28,171 nucleotides of DNA from a virus, in the IMG/VR virus record IMGVR_UViG_3300035698_002271, positions 1 through 28,171 of that record; one strand, given 5' to 3'. The position numbers were made by a program, and so were the translations under genes. Of the stretch, positions 1-7,874 are shown one piece after another. Every line of letters starts with the position of its first letter. Position 1 is the first letter of the stretch. Under the pieces are notes generated by a model. It did not search any database. It was given only the letters and a program-made list of their open reading frames with translations, and had not been told where the DNA came from.

Positions 1-5
1 CTCTA

Positions 6-269
6 ATGTTAGAAGATTTGAAAAAGATATTTCCAACATTTAATCCTGATTATTGCAGATTCTCAATTGCTGATTGTTGCGGATCGTGCAAGTATTCTGA
101 GAGTAAAACATATTATATAATGTGCCATTTGCCGATGGGTGAAGATGGTTCCGAAAGGAATATGGAAACCTTTCATTATGGCAAATGCCCATTTTATGAA
201 AGAAATACAAAAATTATTTGGCCGGTTCTTATGGGATTTGAAAGCCAATACGGATCAGGACAAGGATAA
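6..269 (+). CDS. small Cys-containing protein, function unknown
   Basis: This 87-aa protein is not recognised. Its start codon overlaps an upstream stop (TAATG at 4-8), which suggests a preceding gene just outside the window, and its own stop overlaps the next start in the same way (TAATG at 267-271). Six cysteines lie between residues 17 and 61, including CCGSC at 24-28 and later C and H residues near CHLP and HYGKC, so a structural metal site is possible. There are no membrane segments. Its place directly before the tail completion gene suggests a minor head-tail joining or virion-associated role, but that is only inference from position. Confidence 0.6.
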   Translation: MLEDLKKIFPTFNPDYCRFSIADCCGSCKYSESKTYYIMCHLPMGEDGSERNMETFHYGKCPFYERNTKIIWPVLMGFESQYGSGQG

Positions 270-688
270 TGCCGATCATTGACACAGACGTAATTTTGTT
301 GACGCACATGCTGGCAGACGCTGGCTTGATTGCACTGGTAACGGATCGGATATTCGTTGGAGCGATTCCACAGAATACGACTCTCCCATGTGTGACATTG
401 AATACCAGAGGGGGAGATTCAACCCCGTACATTCCGGGCATTCCGCATCCAAGCGTACAGATCGACAGTTGGGGGAGTAGCACGGTTGAAGCAAGGGCAG
501 TTCACAACGCGGTTTATAACTGCCTTCAAGGAATACAAAACACAGACGTGGTGGTAGGTGTTGGCACTTACCAAATTATGAGTGCTATCGAGGAGGCCCA
601 AGGGCAGGATTTGCAAGACCCTGATGTGCCGGAGTATTTCCGGGTATTAGGATTTTTTAAGGTCTGGATGAGGGCGTCCCTTACATAG
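269..688 (+). CDS. tail completion / head-tail joining protein (DUF3168-like)
   Basis: This 139-aa protein has the length and layout of DUF3168-type tail completion proteins (SPP1 gp17-like). An N-terminal helix carries a LADAGLIALVTDRIFVG block, which fits the family pattern of a short helix followed by 'RI(F/Y)' and then a 'P..LPCVTL' strand (residues about 35-45). A PSVQIDSW strand follows, then a helix (EARAVHNAVYNCLQGI) and a C-terminal strand ending FFKVWMR. These proteins cap the tail at the end facing the head. It is the second gene of the tail module, upstream of the tail tube, which is the normal place for this family. Identification is by pattern recognition, not by a profile search. 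Confidence 0.7.
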   Translation: MPIIDTDVILLTHMLADAGLIALVTDRIFVGAIPQNTTLPCVTLNTRGGDSTPYIPGIPHPSVQIDSWGSSTVEARAVHNAVYNCLQGIQNTDVVVGVGTYQIMSAIEEAQGQDLQDPDVPEYFRVLGFFKVWMRASLT

Positions 689-697
689 GAGGTAAAC

Positions 698-910
698 ATG
701 GCAAGGACAAAAAGACAGAAGCCAGAACCGATCACGGAAGAGGCTATACCTGAAGTCGAAGAGGTAAACGAGTTTGAATTTGTGACGGAAGAGCCCAAGA
801 CCGAGATTGAACCAGTGATTGAAAGAATCACGGAACCGGCGAAACCCGCCACGCTTCGGGACATCAGAGCCAGACAAAGGGCTCACAATCAAATGTTAAG
901 AGGAAAATAA
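698..910 (+). CDS. small acidic/charged protein in tail operon
   Basis: A 70-aa protein with a strong ribosome binding site (AGGAGGT, 9-10 nt before the ATG). It begins with a basic patch (ARTKRQK), continues with about 45 residues dominated by E, P, T and V, and ends in a basic helix (TLRDIRARQRAHNQML). The central part looks disordered. The family is not recognised. Its location between the tail completion and virion-protein genes suggests a virion assembly or scaffolding-type role. Function is otherwise unknown. Confidence 0.6.
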   Translation: MARTKRQKPEPITEEAIPEVEEVNEFEFVTEEPKTEIEPVIERITEPAKPATLRDIRARQRAHNQMLRGK

Positions 911-928
911 ACTTAGGAGGATATGGAA

Positions 929-1297
929 ATGGCATACACAGAACTGACGGTATTAGGTAGTGACAAGGACGGGGACGAACTGATAGCCCTCATGGTGGGC
1001 GCGGATACCCAGGACACGGATGGATTCGAGTTCGCCAATGATGGAAGGACTCACCTTATAGTGCTTGATGAACTCGCGGCCGGAGCCGGCGATACGCTCA
1101 CATTTGTGGGTGTCGCTGACAAATACGGACGATCTGAGACCACCTTGGCGCGGACAGTCACTGCGAAGAAGATATTCAGTTATGGTCCGTTCGATCCGCC
1201 ATTGTGGAATGATTCTGCTGGGATGACAAAGTGCAAATTTACCACGGCTGCTGCGACAACTCTTATTATCGCTATCCAGATAGCCAACGCCAAATAA
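929..1297 (+). CDS. small virion structural protein
   Basis: The start is set at the second in-frame ATG (929). The AGGAGG at 915-920 is 8 nt from it but only 2 nt from the ATG at 923, so the product is MAYTELTV and 122 aa long. The protein is beta-rich and has a central FANDGRTHLIVLD motif followed by a YGPFDPPLWND segment. I recall a family of roughly 120-residue phage proteins with this FANDGRT ... GPFPP layout lying between tail completion and tail tube genes. They are probably head- or tail-associated structural proteins, but their exact role is not established. No catalytic motif is visible. Confidence 0.6.
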   Translation: MAYTELTVLGSDKDGDELIALMVGADTQDTDGFEFANDGRTHLIVLDELAAGAGDTLTFVGVADKYGRSETTLARTVTAKKIFSYGPFDPPLWNDSAGMTKCKFTTAAATTLIIAIQIANAK

Positions 1298-1333
1298 AGT
1301 ACAACTGAATTAAATCTGATTGGAGGAAATGAA

Positions 1334-1816
1334 ATGGCGAATACAATTTCAAATGTTTTGACGGGCGTCTGTAACGTCGAGGTCAAGTACCCAATTGGTG
1401 GTGCCTATGCCGACGCAGGGTACACCATCAATGGAGTGAATTTTGAGTACACGGCGGATGAAGCAGATATCGACGTCGAGGAAGAGACCTTCAGTATTGA
1501 CCGGGTTATCACCAAGGAAGAGATCACCGTCACTTTTGTTATGGCTGAAGCCAGCTTGGTGAATCTGAATTGGGCGATGGCTGGCGGTGTGCTGGCTGGT
1601 GATGTGGTTACGCTCGATGCCGGGGCAATCAAAGAGTTTTCCCTTAAGCTGACCGGGACGGACCCATTAGGCGGTAACCGGGTTATCACAATCCTTCTTT
1701 GCACGTCTGGTGGAACGGTTCCCGTTCCCTTCAAGAAGGGTGAGCCTTCAGCGTTCCAGGCCACGTTCAAAGCACTCAAGGGCGCAGGCGATGTCTGCAC
1801 GATCGATGATAGCTAG
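1334..1816 (+). CDS. major tail tube protein
   Basis: A 160-aa beta-rich protein (start after GGAGG at 1322-1326). It has the usual size and context for a siphophage tail tube subunit: it follows the tail completion gene and directly precedes the two tail-chaperone genes and the tape measure gene. Features include an early VEVKYPIGGAY segment, a YTADEADIDVEEE stretch, a central strand pair (ITVTFVMAEASLVNLNWAM), and a C-terminal FQATFKAL strand similar to those in tail tube folds. The subunits would polymerise around the tape measure protein to form the tail lumen. The assignment rests mainly on gene order and size. Confidence 0.65.
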   Translation: MANTISNVLTGVCNVEVKYPIGGAYADAGYTINGVNFEYTADEADIDVEEETFSIDRVITKEEITVTFVMAEASLVNLNWAMAGGVLAGDVVTLDAGAIKEFSLKLTGTDPLGGNRVITILLCTSGGTVPVPFKKGEPSAFQATFKALKGAGDVCTIDDS

Positions 1817-1843
1817 TAATTCAAATAAGAGAGGAGAGGGTAA

Positions 1844-2236
1844 ATGACAGAAAGAACAGAAGAAGAGAAAATGATGCAGGTGGTAATCGATATGCCACTT
1901 GGAGGCAAGATCAGGCAAATCTATCCTATGCGAGGGCTGAAGAAATCGAGGGTGTGGCGGGGGAAGTTCCTTGCCTTGATAATGGGGACAGGTGAAGTTG
2001 AGAGGACTGATTCGGACGATCCCGAAAAACTCAAAGGGGCTTTGGATAAATTGGTGATGACAAACCCTGATCTTGTGATAGATTTGGTATTTGATTATTT
2101 GCCAGACCTTCCACGTCAGGAAATCGAGGACAACGCCACAGATCAGGAAGTCGCGGATGTGTTCGATAGGATAGTCCAGATGGCCTTCCCTTTAGTTCTG
2201 AGCCTCAACAAGGCGTCGATGAGAATGAGCCTGTAA
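1844..2236 (+). CDS. tail assembly chaperone G (unshifted product)
   Basis: A 130-aa protein with a good ribosome binding site (AGAGGAGAGGG). It lies between the tail tube and tape measure genes, where lambda-like phages encode gpG. The N-terminal part contains a 'GGKIRQIYPMRGLKKSRVWRGK' type segment, typical of chaperones of this kind, and the C-terminal half is acidic and helical. Its 3' end contains a slippery heptamer (2188-2194) from which ribosomes can move to the -1 frame and add a second domain. The unshifted product ends with MRMSL. These chaperones bind the tape measure protein before tail tube polymerisation and are absent from the mature virion. Confidence 0.75.
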   Translation: MTERTEEEKMMQVVIDMPLGGKIRQIYPMRGLKKSRVWRGKFLALIMGTGEVERTDSDDPEKLKGALDKLVMTNPDLVIDLVFDYLPDLPRQEIEDNATDQEVADVFDRIVQMAFPLVLSLNKASMRMSL

Positions 2237-2487
2237 CCTGGGGCGAAGCGTTTGAATTCATTTTGTCGGAATGGCACATAACACCGGAATACATCAACGA
2301 TAACTGGACTGAGGAAGAGTTCGGTTTGATGATCGAAAAGCTGAACAAGAGACTATCAAGGGATGACAGCGACGATGGTTTGCAATATCGTGCAAGTGGG
2401 AAGGGGCAAATCCCGGTTAAAGACACAATGATGTTGGCGGACCTTGAAGGAAAAGGATTCGCAAAGTGGAATCGGCGCAAGGAGTAG
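1844..2487 (+). CDS. tail assembly chaperone G-T fusion made by -1 frameshift
   Basis: The -1 frame is open from 2170 to the stop at 2485-2487 and overlaps the end of the upstream gene. It has no ATG start; the only early initiation codon is a TTG at 2263 with no ribosome binding site. After codon 117 (TTA, 2192-2194) the shifted reading continues with SSEPQQGVDENEPVTWGEAF, giving a fusion of about 214 aa. The T part contains a helical FEFILSEWHITPEYIND segment, typical of T domains. Positions 2485-2490 separate it from the tape measure gene. In lambda and many siphophages, a fixed low ratio of G-T to G is required for tail assembly. The fusion is inferred, not observed. Confidence 0.8.
2188..2194 (+). 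promoter_or_regulatory. -1 programmed ribosomal frameshift site CCCTTTA
   Basis: The sequence reads C CCT TTA in the frame of the upstream gene, a perfect X XXY YYZ slippery heptamer. Slipping by -1 puts CCC and TTT in the two ribosomal sites and enters exactly the open frame of the T domain. A small possible hairpin (GCCT-CAACA-AGGC, 2202-2214) lies 7 nt downstream; it is weak and may not matter. Confidence 0.8.
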
Positions 2488-2490
2488 ACA

Positions 2491-5385
2491 ATGGCAATTA
2501 CTGCCGGTGATGTACTCGTTAAACTTGGTTGGGATACCACTCAATTCGATCAGGGCATGAAGAGCCTTGATAAGAAGATGGCCAACACGGGGAAGCAGTT
2601 ATCTATGAAGGTGACTGCTCCTCTTGCGTTGTTTGGTGGGTTAGCAATCAAGACGGCTGCGGACTATTCGAAATCAATGGCGAAAGTCAACGCGGTCACG
2701 GGTGCAACCGGAGAGCAGTTTACAAGCCTGAATTCCTTAGCGAAAGAGCTGGGCGCAACCACACAATATACCGCAACTCAGACAGCCGAGGCGATGGTGT
2801 TCATGGGCATGGCAGGAATGGATGCGGAGAAAATTTACGCTTCCCTCCCGGACACCTTGAATCTTGCTGCCGCTGGGTCGATGGATATGGCCAGTGCCGC
2901 AAACCTTGTCACAAATATTATGGCAGGCTACGGCATACAGGCTGAAAACCTCACATCGGTAGTTGATACCCTCACAAAGACGTTCACGTCAAGTAACGTC
3001 AATCTAGTAATGCTTGGCGAATCAATGTCGTATGCCGCTCCGGTAGCCAAGAGTTTTGGGTTGGAGTTTGCGGAAGCCGCTGCGGCGGTTGGTCTTTTGG
3101 GTAACGCCGGTATTCAGGGAAGTCGAGCAGGAACAACCCTCAGCCGTGCGCTCGTGATGCTGTCGCAGAAAGGGAAACAGTTCGGGATTGACGCGCTTGA
3201 TATGAATGGTAAAATCCTTCCATTGGCTGACATCCTTGACCAAATCGAAGCAAAGGGTTTAGATGCCACTCAGATGATGGACCTGTTCGGGGCTCGCGCT
3301 GGTCCAGGTATGGCCGCGTTGCTATCCGTTGGAGGTAACGAGCTTCGAAGGTTTACGGAGGAAGTCAAAAATGCCGGGGGAACCACGGAGGAAGTCGCGG
3401 GCATACAGATGGAAGGTCTCCACGGAACCCTGATTGTTTTGAAGTCCGCGTTCGAAGGATTGCAACTTGCTATTGCCGATCAGCTTGTTCCTATATTTGT
3501 TCCCCTGGTTGAGAAGTTGACCGGGGCATTCAGGGCATTTGACAAATTGGGTGGCGGAACGAAGAAAATAATAGTCGCCTTTGGTTTGCTGGCCGCATCA
3601 ATTGGCCCTGCATTGATTGCGTTAAGCCTAACTATCAAGGCGGTTGTTATGGCTAAAACAGCATTCTACGCTTTCCGGGCCGCGATCATTGCAACGCGCG
3701 TTGCAATCCTTGCTGCAAATCCTGTACTCGCAATCGCCACTGGCTTGATTGCAGGAATTAGTCTTGCGTTTGGCATATTCAAAACCAGAAGCAAATCGGC
3801 AAATGATGAAGTCAAGAAGATGGGCGAGGAACTGGCACAGTTGACAGTGGAGGGGTTTACAGCAAAGGAAAGTATACGCGTTCTTGAAGAGAAAATCAAG
3901 ACATTAGCGGAAGAATCTACTCCCGAAGCTATATATCAACTGATTGGGCTTAGAAAAACCCTCAAAGAATTAACAGATGCCGAGGCGGAGCGCACTGACC
4001 AAGCCGACAAGGACCGGAAAGCCCAAGTGGATCGGATTGCCTTACTTAAAGAAGCACAGAAAGGTGATCTTGATGCTATATGGACCCTTCACGAATTGGG
4101 CATAATGAAGAATGAATACGCGGATGCTATAAGTGAGGCCACTGCTGCGCTTGAGGTGGAGACCATTCTTAAAGCTGGAAGGGCGGCTCAGGCTACAAAA
4201 GATTACAACACCCTTATGACAAATGAAATCGATACCCAAGAAAGAGCCGCGTCTGCCGTGGGAATGGCCGCTGAAGAATATGCCAAACTCCCAGACAAAA
4301 TCCGCGATGCAAATGTCGCCCTTGATTGGCACGCTGAACGCTTGAGGGTTGCCGAAGAGGAATTGGGCAAAGCTGAGACCGCATGGAGAAGTGCTGCCGA
4401 TGAAGTGTCAGACTTAAAGCAGGAAATCTCAGATGTTAATCTTGAGCTTGACAAACTGGCCAATCCTAACCTTGAGGGAACGCAGGCATTTGAAGACTCC
4501 ATGTTCAAACTAGATCAGGATATAGCAAGGCTCGGAATCACCCTAATCAAAACAAGGCAAGCTATGACCCTCGTGGATACGGAAGGACTGAAAGGCAAGT
4601 CCTTAGAGATAGCTAATAAACACAATGATGCAGAGCGCAAAAAAGTTAGCCTTATCCAGGAAAGTATTGACGCATTGCGGGAAGAGCAAACGCTGTTGCG
4701 GTTGAACGCAGAGATTACCTTTGATCCGATTATGAGGTCGCTTAAAGAAGCAACCGAAGAAGCCAAGGGGCTTAATGATGAAATGGACCTGGATAAGGCC
4801 ACGGCCAATGTTACTGTAATTGAAGGGCTTGGTAGCGATCTTGACATCCTCAATGCAAAACTTGAAGATGCAAAAAAAGCCCTAGACCTTGAAGCGATAA
4901 GTGTCAAATTACACAAGGATATGGTTACACATTTCACAGGCGCGGTTTTAGAAGCCGACTTGAAACTCCAATGGCTGGAAGATCAATCCACAGGCCATGC
5001 AAAGTGGATTACAGCACAAGGGAATAAGGCCGCATGGGCATGGGCTGAAGCCCTTCGCAATATGAAAGCCGCTGGAGTCGCCACTAAAATGAACGCGATT
5101 AGGCAGGCGACCAATCGGGAGACGTCTAGTTCAGGAGGCGGAACCTTAACCCTCCCTGAAAATGCAAACGGCGGAATGATAAATGAGCCAACTGCGCTTT
5201 ATGGACTTAAAAGGAAGGCGTTCTATGCTACCGCAGGGGAGAAAGGTCCAGAGGCTATTGTCCCTCAATCTGGTGGTGCTGGCAAGGCGATTAACATGGT
5301 GGTCAATCTGGATGGGGAAGCTTTGATTCGGGTTCTCGGTATTCCAATGGTAGAGAACATCAGGCTTCAACAGGGGATGGATTAA
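2491..5385 (+). CDS. tail tape measure protein (TP901 type)
   Basis: At 964 aa this is the largest gene in the window. Residues about 55-270 form a TP901-type tape measure core (helices such as AADYSKSMAKVNAVTGATGE, SLAKELGATTQYTATQTAEA and GIQGSRAGTTLSRAL). Residues about 355-430 are hydrophobic and could form the membrane-penetrating part. Residues about 435-850 are long charged coiled-coil-like helices. The C-terminus has the common GEKGPEAIVP sequence (about residue 916) before a short DGEALIRVLG strand-helix. The protein sets tail length and helps DNA pass the host envelope. At about 0.15 nm per residue it would give a tail of roughly 140 nm, a rule-of-thumb inference. Its stop overlaps the next start (TAATG). 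Confidence 0.92.
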   Translation: MAITAGDVLVKLGWDTTQFDQGMKSLDKKMANTGKQLSMKVTAPLALFGGLAIKTAADYSKSMAKVNAVTGATGEQFTSLNSLAKELGATTQYTATQTAEAMVFMGMAGMDAEKIYASLPDTLNLAAAGSMDMASAANLVTNIMAGYGIQAENLTSVVDTLTKTFTSSNVNLVMLGESMSYAAPVAKSFGLEFAEAAAAVGLLGNAGIQGSRAGTTLSRALVMLSQKGKQFGIDALDMNGKILPLADILDQIEAKGLDATQMMDLFGARAGPGMAALLSVGGNELRRFTEEVKNAGGTTEEVAGIQMEGLHGTLIVLKSAFEGLQLAIADQLVPIFVPLVEKLTGAFRAFDKLGGGTKKIIVAFGLLAASIGPALIALSLTIKAVVMAKTAFYAFRAAIIATRVAILAANPVLAIATGLIAGISLAFGIFKTRSKSANDEVKKMGEELAQLTVEGFTAKESIRVLEEKIKTLAEESTPEAIYQLIGLRKTLKELTDAEAERTDQADKDRKAQVDRIALLKEAQKGDLDAIWTLHELGIMKNEYADAISEATAALEVETILKAGRAAQATKDYNTLMTNEIDTQERAASAVGMAAEEYAKLPDKIRDANVALDWHAERLRVAEEELGKAETAWRSAADEVSDLKQEISDVNLELDKLANPNLEGTQAFEDSMFKLDQDIARLGITLIKTRQAMTLVDTEGLKGKSLEIANKHNDAERKKVSLIQESIDALREEQTLLRLNAEITFDPIMRSLKEATEEAKGLNDEMDLDKATANVTVIEGLGSDLDILNAKLEDAKKALDLEAISVKLHKDMVTHFTGAVLEADLKLQWLEDQSTGHAKWITAQGNKAAWAWAEALRNMKAAGVATKMNAIRQATNRETSSSGGGTLTLPENANGGMINEPTALYGLKRKAFYATAGEKGPEAIVPQSGGAGKAINMVVNLDGEALIRVLGIPMVENIRLQQGMD

Positions 5386-7286
5386 TGGATCAAAAAACTG
5401 AACTATCAAAAGCTGTTTTCGACAAAATAGCTGGGAACAAAAAGCCCATCATCAAAGAAGAGGGAGACAAACTCGTTATGCGGGAGTTGCCCTACTATCA
5501 CATGGTGGCCGAGAAGGATGTTGCCGATGGTGTGGCCTATGAATCTGAAGGCAAGAGTCTTCAGTTAAAGATTGCCAAGATGGAATGGGATACGGGTCTT
5601 CCTTTCAAATCTGCTCCATCTAAAGTTGATGTAACCAAACCAACAGGTGATCTTGGGATATTGATTGAAGGGAGGCCGGGGAATGATGCCGTTGGAGTCC
5701 GATATCCCGACGCTTTTGGGTTAGGTGTCCATGTTGGCGTGCTGACCCATAAGTACAAAATGAAGATTGTCAAGTCGATTGACAGTCAACCCGTGATACC
5801 CAAGTCCGCTAAGACTCTTGACATCTGGACTGAACTCAGTGGCGATCTCCCACTAGACTGGAATAGCAAAGATGCGGAAATCACTGAGCCTGTGAAACTT
5901 GGCGAGGACAGCCGCCTCAATCCTGCATGGGCTTGGGATTCACAATCAGAGTGGGTAGAAGATGAGGGGCCGGGTAGTGGATACTATAAACAGAACAGAA
6001 TCCCAATCAAGTCATTCCTACGTGTAGTTGACGGCAAATCCTACCACATCAAATCTATGCCTGCTGACTGGTTGGAAACCGCACAATACCCAATCTACAC
6101 AGATGTCGATATCACTTGGGGTGCTGGCAGTGATTTCACAACCTCTGCAACACGGGCTACGCGAATGTGCCGGGTGAAAGGCTCAACAACTAAATTTGCT
6201 GTGGGCTATTCATTATCAGACGTATTACATGTAAGAGTCGGTGAATATTCTGCTCCAACTACTATTGCATGGGGTGCAGATAGTGGTGCCATAGTAACCC
6301 TAAATCGAAATGACGCATTTGATGTATGTTCGCCAAGTGATGACATTATAGCAGTTTCGTACAATGACAGTAACGCAGATTGGCAGGTTAGGGCTGGCGA
6401 CTTAACAGGTACTGCCATCAATGGTTGGGGAGCAGAAGTTACAATTAACAGTGGCGGTGCAACTGATTATGCATATCATGTAGATGTTGCGCCTGGGGAT
6501 ACTGATGAATTTGTAGCTTTTAATAGCGATCGCGGTATCAGCAATCAGTTATATGCTTGCCATTGTACATTGTCCGGCGCACCCAAAACCACCATCACAA
6601 ATAATGACATGAGCCTTGTAGTAAACACTGAGTTTTTTCTACCTCATGCCGCACAAATTGACACTAATAAATGGTTAGTAGCTGGCTATCACAGTTCTAA
6701 CACTGACGGTGAAGTTGTCGCCATTTCATGGGATGGAGTTACACCGTGGAATGTCGGGGCAGTAGTTACATTTGAAACAGATGCGGATCATGCTACTCCA
6801 TATGGTGCCGGTAGTCCATTCATCGATTTTGGATCAACAGACAAGGCGGTTGTCACCTTTCGGGATTACACTGGTACTGATAGGAGTAGAGCTTTTGCAG
6901 TGACAGTATCAACGTTGACATGCACTCTAGGCGCAATTGTAAATCTTGGTGATGGCTATGCTAATCAGAATGGTGTCGCTTTTACTAGTGAGACGGATGT
7001 TATATTCCTTTTCGTTGATCAGGGCAATTCGGATAAACTTTATTCAAACAAGGCAAGTGTTGTCTGGGCCACAAGAGTTATCACTCTGGGAACATCAGAG
7101 GAAGTAGATTCTAACACTTGCAAAGAGTCAGATATAGTCTATTTACAATCAGGCGTGGTAGCGGGTGCATATGGTGATACCACAAATACAGACGGCACGG
7201 GGATAATTGGCACATATGCAGCACCAGTCGCTGGTGTTTTAGCACCATATTATTATACAAATTTACTCGCAGGGAGGGGCTTCTAA
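5385..7286 (+). CDS. large tail-tip protein with beta-rich C-terminal half
   Basis: This 633-aa protein follows the tape measure gene directly, in the slot of distal tail or tail-tip genes. Residues 1-240 are mixed and end in a 'PADWLETAQYPIYTDVDITWG' type segment, which recurs in phage virion proteins. Residues about 245-610 are beta-rich with irregular repeats of about 45-55 residues (for example YSLSDVLHVRVGEY, IIAVSYNDSNADWQVRAG, KAVVTFRDYTGTDRSRAF). This suggests a propeller-like fold or a receptor-facing domain. It ends in APYYYTNLLAGRGF, a terminal motif I recall from other phage tail proteins. The DNA for the C-terminal half is visibly more A+T-rich than the first part. Exact function is not assigned. 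Confidence 0.6.
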   Translation: MDQKTELSKAVFDKIAGNKKPIIKEEGDKLVMRELPYYHMVAEKDVADGVAYESEGKSLQLKIAKMEWDTGLPFKSAPSKVDVTKPTGDLGILIEGRPGNDAVGVRYPDAFGLGVHVGVLTHKYKMKIVKSIDSQPVIPKSAKTLDIWTELSGDLPLDWNSKDAEITEPVKLGEDSRLNPAWAWDSQSEWVEDEGPGSGYYKQNRIPIKSFLRVVDGKSYHIKSMPADWLETAQYPIYTDVDITWGAGSDFTTSATRATRMCRVKGSTTKFAVGYSLSDVLHVRVGEYSAPTTIAWGADSGAIVTLNRNDAFDVCSPSDDIIAVSYNDSNADWQVRAGDLTGTAINGWGAEVTINSGGATDYAYHVDVAPGDTDEFVAFNSDRGISNQLYACHCTLSGAPKTTITNNDMSLVVNTEFFLPHAAQIDTNKWLVAGYHSSNTDGEVVAISWDGVTPWNVGAVVTFETDADHATPYGAGSPFIDFGSTDKAVVTFRDYTGTDRSRAFAVTVSTLTCTLGAIVNLGDGYANQNGVAFTSETDVIFLFVDQGNSDKLYSNKASVVWATRVITLGTSEEVDSNTCKESDIVYLQSGVVAGAYGDTTNTDGTGIIGTYAAPVAGVLAPYYYTNLLAGRGF

Positions 7287-7864
7287 TGCAGATAAATACA
7301 GTTCAATACTGGTATGTGTTCGCCTTCGATCTGACAGACAACACACCCAAGACCGGAGATGCCGCACAGATCACGGCTGATGTTTATATCGACGATGCAG
7401 TAGCTAACGCAGTTGATGACACGAATCCCACTGAGCTTGCTCACGGGTTCTATCGTTTTGACATCACAGCAGCCGAGTCTAATGGGGACCAAATATTGAT
7501 TGACCCTGTGAGTGCAACCGCAGACATTCAAGTGGTAGGGGTTCCGGGTGCAGTCTCAACTGTACCAGCTTCATTTAATACGAGCGTAGCCCTGACCGGG
7601 GACAGTTACGCAAGATTGGGCGCACCTGTTGGGGCCAGTATCTCAGCGGATATTGTTGGAGTAGTTGCCGCTATGATCGCCGGGATAGCTGACGGGGCCT
7701 ACGACCTGCAAGATTTGATTCGTCTTATCGCGGCTGCTTGTGCTGGCAAATCAAGTGGAGGCGGTACTAACACTTTGGTATACCGTGACTTGTCAGATAC
7801 CGTGGATCGAATAGAAGCCCTGGTTGACTCGAACGGTAATAGATTGACCATGACCTACTTGTAG
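7286..7864 (+). CDS. tail-associated protein, conserved in phage tail modules
   Basis: A 192-aa protein whose ATG overlaps the preceding TAATG. Residues 1-90 form an immunoglobulin-like or beta-sandwich segment (FAFDLTDNTPKTGDAA, HGFYRFDITAAE). Residues about 120-155 form a small hydrophobic helical part (IVGVVAAMIAGIADGAYDLQ, LIRLIAAACAGK). The C-terminal part after KSSGGGTNTL (VYRDLSDTVDRIEALVDSNGNR) matches a motif I recall from other phage tail operons, where it is also unassigned. The neighbours (tail tip and hub) make a baseplate or tip accessory role likely. No enzymatic motif is seen. Confidence 0.55.
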   Translation: MQINTVQYWYVFAFDLTDNTPKTGDAAQITADVYIDDAVANAVDDTNPTELAHGFYRFDITAAESNGDQILIDPVSATADIQVVGVPGAVSTVPASFNTSVALTGDSYARLGAPVGASISADIVGVVAAMIAGIADGAYDLQDLIRLIAAACAGKSSGGGTNTLVYRDLSDTVDRIEALVDSNGNRLTMTYL

Positions 7865-7874
7865 GATTGATAAA

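Noticed and set aside
1405-1800. Minus-strand frame of 131 codons, opposite the tail tube gene
   Set aside because: It is a complement shadow: no ribosome binding site, no family resemblance, and the whole operon is on the + strand. The same applies to long minus frames at 4515-4937, 13238-13645, 20133-20531, 22165-22605 and 25220-25651.
2263-2487. Independent small gene starting at TTG 2263
   Set aside because: No ribosome binding site, and the frame is open upstream to 2170 where a slippery heptamer lies in the right phase; it is better explained as the shifted part of the chaperone fusion.
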